From Candidatus Devosia symbiotica (GTDB lineage: Bacteria > Pseudomonadota > Alphaproteobacteria > Rhizobiales > Devosiaceae): a DNA stretch of 32,887 nt. The notes beneath the pieces are model-generated. The model worked only from the letters and a program-made list of their open reading frames with translations, made no database searches and was not told the origin of the DNA. Where the stretch lies: positions 1 through 32,887 of the forward strand of contig JALBVE010000017.1 in NCBI GenBank assembly GCA_025050575.1, in the 5' to 3' direction. Shown here piece by piece: positions 30,345 to 32,887 of this stretch. The first letter of the stretch is position 1. Every line of letters starts with the position of its first letter. The position numbers and the translations under genes are program-made.

Positions 30345-30352
30345 GCTGGCTT

Positions 30353-30745
30353 TCAGCCGGTCTGGCCAGTGCCGAAGCCGTACATGCCATTGGCTCATTG
30401 TAGGCCGACAATAGCGCACTTGATCGAGGGTGGCAGGGCGATGGGCAGGATCACCGCTAGTGGCACCATGGTATAGAGATAATATGGCAGGATTGACGTG
30501 CCAGGCCACAGATGCAGCATCAGGCTGATCAGGCTGTGGCCGACGATCAAAATGGTAATATAGGGCGGGAAATCATCGGCATGGCGCAGGTCGAGCTGCT
30601 CGCCGCAGAGATTGCAGTGCTCGGCTACCTTGAGATAGGCATGGAACATGTGACCCTGGCCGCAGTGCGAGCATTTGCACTTGATGCCGCACCGCATCGC
30701 CTGACCGACATCGTGCTTGACGACCGCTTCTGCATTGCTAGCTAT
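30353..30745 (-). pseudogene. DUF983 family zinc-ribbon membrane protein with lost start and early stop
   Basis: The family pattern is clear. It has NAEAVVKHDVGQAM, CxxC pairs in CSHCGQG and CNLCGE, the ADDFPPYITILIVGH segment and two transmembrane helices. Two lesions are visible. The expected start, overlapping the rnr stop as TAATG, now reads TAATA, with ATA at 30745-30743. The conserved Trp after IVGLQ is TGA at 30397-30395, and the frame then continues [13 protein letters not shown] to a second stop at 30353. A shortened 100-residue product from the internal ATG at 30697 is possible, with both zinc pairs and both helices. Its function is unknown even when intact. Confidence 0.75.
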
Positions 30746-32261
30746 TATGTTATCTCTTGAATTGTGGCCCCCAGAGCCAAATGCCTTAGATGGGCGCTTG
30801 TTGCTGCGACAAACAGATGACGGATTGATGCGCGCACCTTCCGAGGGCAGCGCGAAGCATAGGGCGCCAGCGACTGGGTGGCCTCAAGTAGTCGGACAGT
30901 AACGCGATCACTGAGGGTAAATTTTCGCTGCCGCGCTCGCCGATCATCGACCGGCGCTCTTCGACATAGCGATAATAGTCCTGGCCCAGGTTGGACGCCG
31001 GGACAAAGCCGTTGGTACTGGTCTCGAACAGGCGTGCAAATAGACCGGATCTGATAACGCCAGAAATACCGCCCTTGAATTTGCAGATGCAGCATCTCGT
31101 TTTCGGTCAGAACGTTGTCGCCCAGATCGCGCGCGGCGATCAGAGCGCGATGCACAATCAAATCGGCATAGCGGCGGATCGGCGAAGTCAAAGTGGGCAT
31201 AGCGATCAAGATTGAGGCCGAAATGGCCGTAATTCTCAGCATTATATTCAGCCCGAGCCTGGCTGCGCAGCACCATTGCACTGACCTGCTCAACATTGCC
31301 AACCTTGCAGGACTGCGCAAGGATGCCATTGAAATCGGCGGCGCGGACGCTGTCGGACTTCTTGATGGCGATGTCGAGTAAGCCGAGGAAATCGGGCGGG
31401 GCCTGCAGTTTCCCCGAGGAGGGCTCGTCGTGGATGCTAGAGTAGGGGGGTGTTTCTGTTCCAGCGTTTTTTTCTTCGATCAGGCGATGCACCTCAAGCC
31501 GATCAAGAATATTGATGTCGCGCATCATGCCCTTCTCATCGAGCAGAATTTTGCGCTCGGGCAGATCCGGTGCCAGCGGGCCGCGATGATTGCGGGCCGT
31601 AGCCATGGCGTCATAGGCGGCGTAGAGCGGGTGCAGGACAGGATCGAGCAAGGGGGCCAGTATGATCGTCGGCATGGCCGTCAATGGCAGCCTGAGCCTG
31701 CTGATAGCTGAGTTTTGCGGTCGAGCGCATCAGGATGCGATGGAAGCTATGGCTGCGCTTGCGGCCATCGGCGCCGATGATCATGCGCACGGCGAGCGCG
31801 GCGCGCCCTGTTTGAGTGAGCACAATTCATTAGAAATGCGCTCGGGCAACATGGGAACGACCCGATCGGGGGATATAGACTGAATTACCGCGCAGATAGG
31901 CTTCGCGATCAAGCGCGCTGCCGGGGCGAACATAGGCGGAGACGTCGGCAATGGCGACGGTGACGATATGGCCGCCCTTTTTGGCCGGATCCTTGTCGGC
32001 TTCGGCATAAACGGCGTCATCATCGTCCTTTGCGTCGGCCGGATCGCTGGTGATCAGCAGCACGTTACGCTAATCTTCGCGGCCTTGAACGGGCGGCGCA
32101 TGTCACCACGAATTCCAAACACCTTGGCCAGATCGCGCTTGCCCTTGATGTCGATATCCTGGGCTAGCGTCTCAAGCAATTGCTCGCGTGACGGCAGCGA
32201 GTTGGCGGGTGCGCTTGAGACCGGAGAGATTTTTGGGTTTTGAAATAGGACGCTTGGCCAT
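30745..32261 (-). pseudogene. rnr: Ribonuclease R, eroded with internal deletions
   Basis: Remnant of an RNB-family 3'-5' exoribonuclease. The N-terminus (MAKRPISKPK, then after a shift QLLETLAQDIDIKGKRDLAK) breaks near 32075. About 190 codons, covering the cold-shock domains, are missing before the catalytic motif [15 protein letters not shown]. After further shifts come [60 protein letters not shown] and YNAENYGHFGLNL. In another frame come TSPIRRYADLIVHRALIAA and the S1-domain scraps FTLSDRVTVRLLEAT. An intact protein has about 750-780 residues; this locus could encode at most about 505. It ends at TAA 30745-30747. Confidence 0.92.
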
Positions 32262-32393
32262 TGTGGCATTATCTGCAGAGATAGGCGATAGCTAGGGTAA
32301 TCTGGGCAAGATTGTCAATTTGGCTTGTGCGCGTTGAATTGAGGTGGTGCGGTGGCGTGATGAGGACGGAATCCGTGTGTGCGATTTTATTCT

Positions 32394-32440
32394 ACCAAAT
32401 GGTTGAAATTGGCAGAATAGAGAATATTCAACCATTAGGT
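32394..32440. promoter_or_regulatory. Candidate operator of the ArsR-type regulator
   Basis: Inverted repeat: ACC, A, AATGGTTGAA (32394-32407) and TTCAACCATT, A, GGT (32427-32440), with 13 of 14 positions paired and a 19-base spacer. It ends 7 bases before the regulator's start codon, a usual place for an ArsR autoregulatory site. The spacer is AT-rich and may contain the promoter. Confidence 0.55.
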
Positions 32441-32447
32441 AAAATGA

Positions 32448-32723
32448 ATGGATAACAACCAATTATCGCTGATCATGAAGGCAGCCAGTGATGTGACGCG
32501 CGAGCAGTTGCTGACCGCACTGGTGCAGCAGGGGTCGACCCGCGTGACCGATCTGGTTCGGCACTTTGACATGTCGCTGAACGCGATTTCCAAGCATATC
32601 AAGGTGCTGGAGGCGGCCGGGCTGGTGGCGCGTCGCAAGCTGAGCCGGGAGCATTTGATCGAAGCGAAACTGGAGCCCGTCAGAACAATTGAAGACTGGT
32701 TTGCAATCCTGAAGTCCATCTGA
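32448..32723 (+). CDS. ArsR-family winged-helix regulator, truncated by an early TGA
   Basis: A 91-residue DNA-binding protein. The helix-turn-helix falls in RVTDLVRHFDMSLNAISKHIKVL and the wing in AGLVARRKLSREHLIEA. No metal-binding Cys/His motif is seen, which fits the ArsR subgroup that controls SRPBCC/AHSA1 genes. The TGA at 32721-32723 stands where relatives have Trp (KSIW). Read as Trp, the frame runs DLRIYALDALLSEKDEDDE to a TGA at 32781-32783, overlapping the next gene's ATG by 8 bases, for a normal length of 111. The DNA-binding part is complete, but the lost C-terminal helix usually helps dimerise, so function is uncertain. Confidence 0.8.
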   Translation: MDNNQLSLIMKAASDVTREQLLTALVQQGSTRVTDLVRHFDMSLNAISKHIKVLEAAGLVARRKLSREHLIEAKLEPVRTIEDWFAILKSI

Positions 32724-32775
32724 GATCTGAGAATTTATGCGCTTGATGCGCTGCTGAGCGAAAAGGATGAGGACG

Positions 32776-32887
32776 ATGAGTGAACTATCGCTGGCGACAA
32801 CACGGCAGATCAATGCGCCGGTTGAAAGGGTGTTCAATGCCTGGCTATCACCAGAGACTCTAAAGCACTTCATGATGCCTGTGCATC
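32776..32887 (+). CDS. SRPBCC/AHSA1-domain protein, cut by the window end
   Basis: The first 37 residues only. The pattern TRQINAPVERVFNAWLSPETLKHF matches the N-terminal strand and helix of the SRPBCC (START/AHSA1-like) fold, small ligand-binding proteins of varied function. AGGATGAGGA lies just before the ATG. Adjacent ArsR-type regulator and AHSA1 genes are a common pair, and this one would be translationally coupled to the ancestral longer regulator. Whether the rest is intact cannot be seen. Confidence 0.8.
   Translation, partial: MSELSLATTRQINAPVERVFNAWLSPETLKHFMMPVH

Noticed and set aside
23589-32261. Interpreting the many small open frames as a new multi-gene cassette
   Set aside because: Joined across frames they read as remnants of known families (DUF482, GDPD, DinB, RNase R), so decay explains them.
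32448-32887. ArsR plus SRPBCC pair as a possible toxin-antitoxin or defence system
   Set aside because: This gene pair is a common ligand-binding/regulatory arrangement; nothing suggests a toxin.

Overview
The window reads as an alphaproteobacterial chromosome of the Hyphomicrobiales (Rhizobiales) type. It carries a complete 14-gene nuo operon ending in nuoN-birA-rnj, then a DUF1467 gene, proS, lolC/E and lolD, and also a divK-pleD cell-cycle pair beside rpmG. Protein wording and gene order look closest to Devosia-like genomes. That placement rests on family knowledge and was not checked by a search.

Layout. (1) 1-1357: a small outer-membrane beta-barrel gene followed by terminator-like hairpins. 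(2) 1358-16380: nuoA to nuoN, all intact and tightly packed, encoding respiratory complex I. (3) 16381-19330: birA, ribonuclease J and a DUF1467 membrane protein. (4) 19331-20166: a gene-poor gap with an eroded IS256-type transposase. (5) 20167-23562: proS, lolC/E and lolD, ending in a perfect 18-bp inverted repeat. (6) 23589-27749, minus strand: intact HIT, RidA and DUF3572 genes interleaved with broken genes for a membrane protein, a FemAB/GNAT-like protein, a glycerophosphodiester phosphodiesterase and DNA polymerase IV. (7) 27849-29680: divK and pleD, intact. (8) 30088-32261, minus strand: intact rpmG, then a DUF983 gene with lost start and early stop, and a heavily eroded RNase R gene. 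(9) 32394-32887: an ArsR-type regulator with an early stop, a candidate operator, and the start of an SRPBCC/AHSA1 gene.

The main biological signal is the contrast between perfectly kept core genes (complex I, ProS, Lol, RNase J, DivK/PleD, L33) and widespread recent gene decay in the right-hand third. Lesions are frameshifts, internal deletions, G-to-A nonsense changes (three at conserved Trp codons) and one start-codon loss. Many remnants are still easy to read, so the decay is recent. This fits early genome reduction in a host-associated lineage, for example a bacterial endosymbiont, though a poor assembly must be ruled out. I found no CRISPR array, no tRNA or rRNA gene, and no convincing new multi-gene defence or biosynthetic system.
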